From: Flavobacteriales bacterium
GTDB lineage: Bacteria > Bacteroidota > Bacteroidia > Flavobacteriales_D > Sanyastnellaceae
DNA: 6,440 bases
Direction of reading: 5' to 3'
NCBI GenBank assembly: GCA_030728235.1
Contig: JANRAA010000056.1
Coordinates: 1,679 to 8,118, forward strand
The notes under the pieces are model-generated. The model did not search any database. It was not told where the DNA came from and saw only the letters and a program-made list of their open reading frames with translations. This document shows, piece after piece, positions 5,889-6,440 of this stretch. The position numbers and the translations under genes were made by a program. How positions within the stretch are numbered: the stretch's first letter is position 1; each line of letters begins with the position of its first letter.

Positions 5889-6440
5889 ATGAAGAATATT
5901 CTACTCTTTTCTTTTCTTTCTCTCAGCACCGCCGCCTTGGCCCAACCGGTAATCACGGCAGCTGATCTCACTCCTACTCCTGGAACTACTCAAATTGGAG
6001 ATTCTGTAATGTTTGTGGATGTTTCGGGTATGACAGGCCCAAACCAATCGTGGGATCTATCTGATCTCTCTCCATTCGGTCCGTCATACAATTATTCTTG
6101 GATCAACCCAAATAGTGGTCCAGGTGCCTCAAACTTCTCTGGAGCCAATGTCGCCATGACGGTTGAAATTGTTTCTTTCTATAGTAAAATCAGTAGCGAT
6201 AAGTATGAAGACGTAGGATACTATATAAATGTAGATGCTACTGAGGTCATCGAAACGTTCTCAAACCCTTCAACGCGATTTGGATTGCCTCTTTCTTACA
6301 ATGCGAGCGGTACCGACACATATGCGAGTACGACTTCTTTTGGTGGCTTGTTCGATATCACTACATCCGGCAGCACAAACTGGAACGTGGCAGGCTACGG
6401 AACGTTAATCCTACCAACCGGAACGTTTAGCAATGTGCTC
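5889..6440 (+). CDS. Secreted protein of unknown function, 3' end beyond window
   Basis: An open frame of 184 codons runs to the last base of the window without a stop. Residues 1-18 form a signal peptide (MKNILLFSF..., cleavage ALA-QP). The mature part is rich in Ser, Thr, Asn, Gly and aromatic residues and looks all-beta. It contains TAADLTPTPGTTQIGDSV at about 24-41, GPNQSWDLSDL at about 50-60 and, near the end, YGTLILPTGTFSNVL at about 170-184. This style is common in Bacteroidota secreted proteins that carry a type IX secretion sorting domain at the far C-terminus. That region is outside the window, so the sorting domain is an expectation, not an observation. The ATG has no Shine-Dalgarno, and the leader just before it is A-rich. 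The gene is transcribed divergently from the glycosyltransferase operon. I do not recognise a function. Confidence 0.8.
   Translation, partial: MKNILLFSFLSLSTAALAQPVITAADLTPTPGTTQIGDSVMFVDVSGMTGPNQSWDLSDLSPFGPSYNYSWINPNSGPGASNFSGANVAMTVEIVSFYSKISSDKYEDVGYYINVDATEVIETFSNPSTRFGLPLSYNASGTDTYASTTSFGGLFDITTSGSTNWNVAGYGTLILPTGTFSNVL

Overview
The window looks like a chromosomal segment from a member of the Bacteroidota, probably a marine or freshwater flavobacterium-like lineage. This is inferred from four things. Signal peptides end in A-Q. One gene encodes a choice-of-anchor I surface protein with a dockerin-like tail. Start codons lack Shine-Dalgarno sequences. Two TAnnTTTG promoter boxes sit upstream of genes. 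I cannot name a species.

Layout. Four genes read leftward (minus strand) from about 5.73 kb to the left edge, and one reads rightward off the right edge. From right to left on the minus strand: a family 4 glycosyltransferase (4593-5726); a secreted esterase-fold hydrolase with a TPR-like tail (3418-4596), which overlaps the glycosyltransferase by GTGA and so forms a coupled two-gene operon; a secreted Calx-beta / choice-of-anchor I / dockerin-like protein (1013-3112); and an IS1595-like (ISXO2-type) zinc-ribbon transposase relative (844 to beyond base 1). On the plus strand a secreted protein of unknown function starts at 5889 and is cut by the window end. The 162-bp gap at 5727-5888 is a divergent promoter region.

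The most unusual feature is a perfect palindrome present twice. Each copy has 20-bp arms and a 2-nt centre. One copy (962-1003) lies just behind the stop of the anchor I gene. The other (3369-3410, arms extendable to 26 bp) lies just behind the stop of the hydrolase gene. They mark the downstream ends of two transcription units and bracket the anchor I gene. They look like a dispersed repeat used as, or located at, gene ends, but neither has the U-tract of a classic intrinsic terminator. A G-rich stretch with quadruplex potential lies in the last codons of the hydrolase gene, just before one palindrome.

The transposase relative keeps its zinc ribbon, the first acidic motif and the C-terminal family signature over an unbroken frame. 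By eye it lacks recognisable second and third catalytic residues, so it may be an inactive or repurposed copy. No RNA gene, CRISPR array or complete mobile element was recognised. I see no evidence for a known defence or biosynthetic system beyond the genes described.
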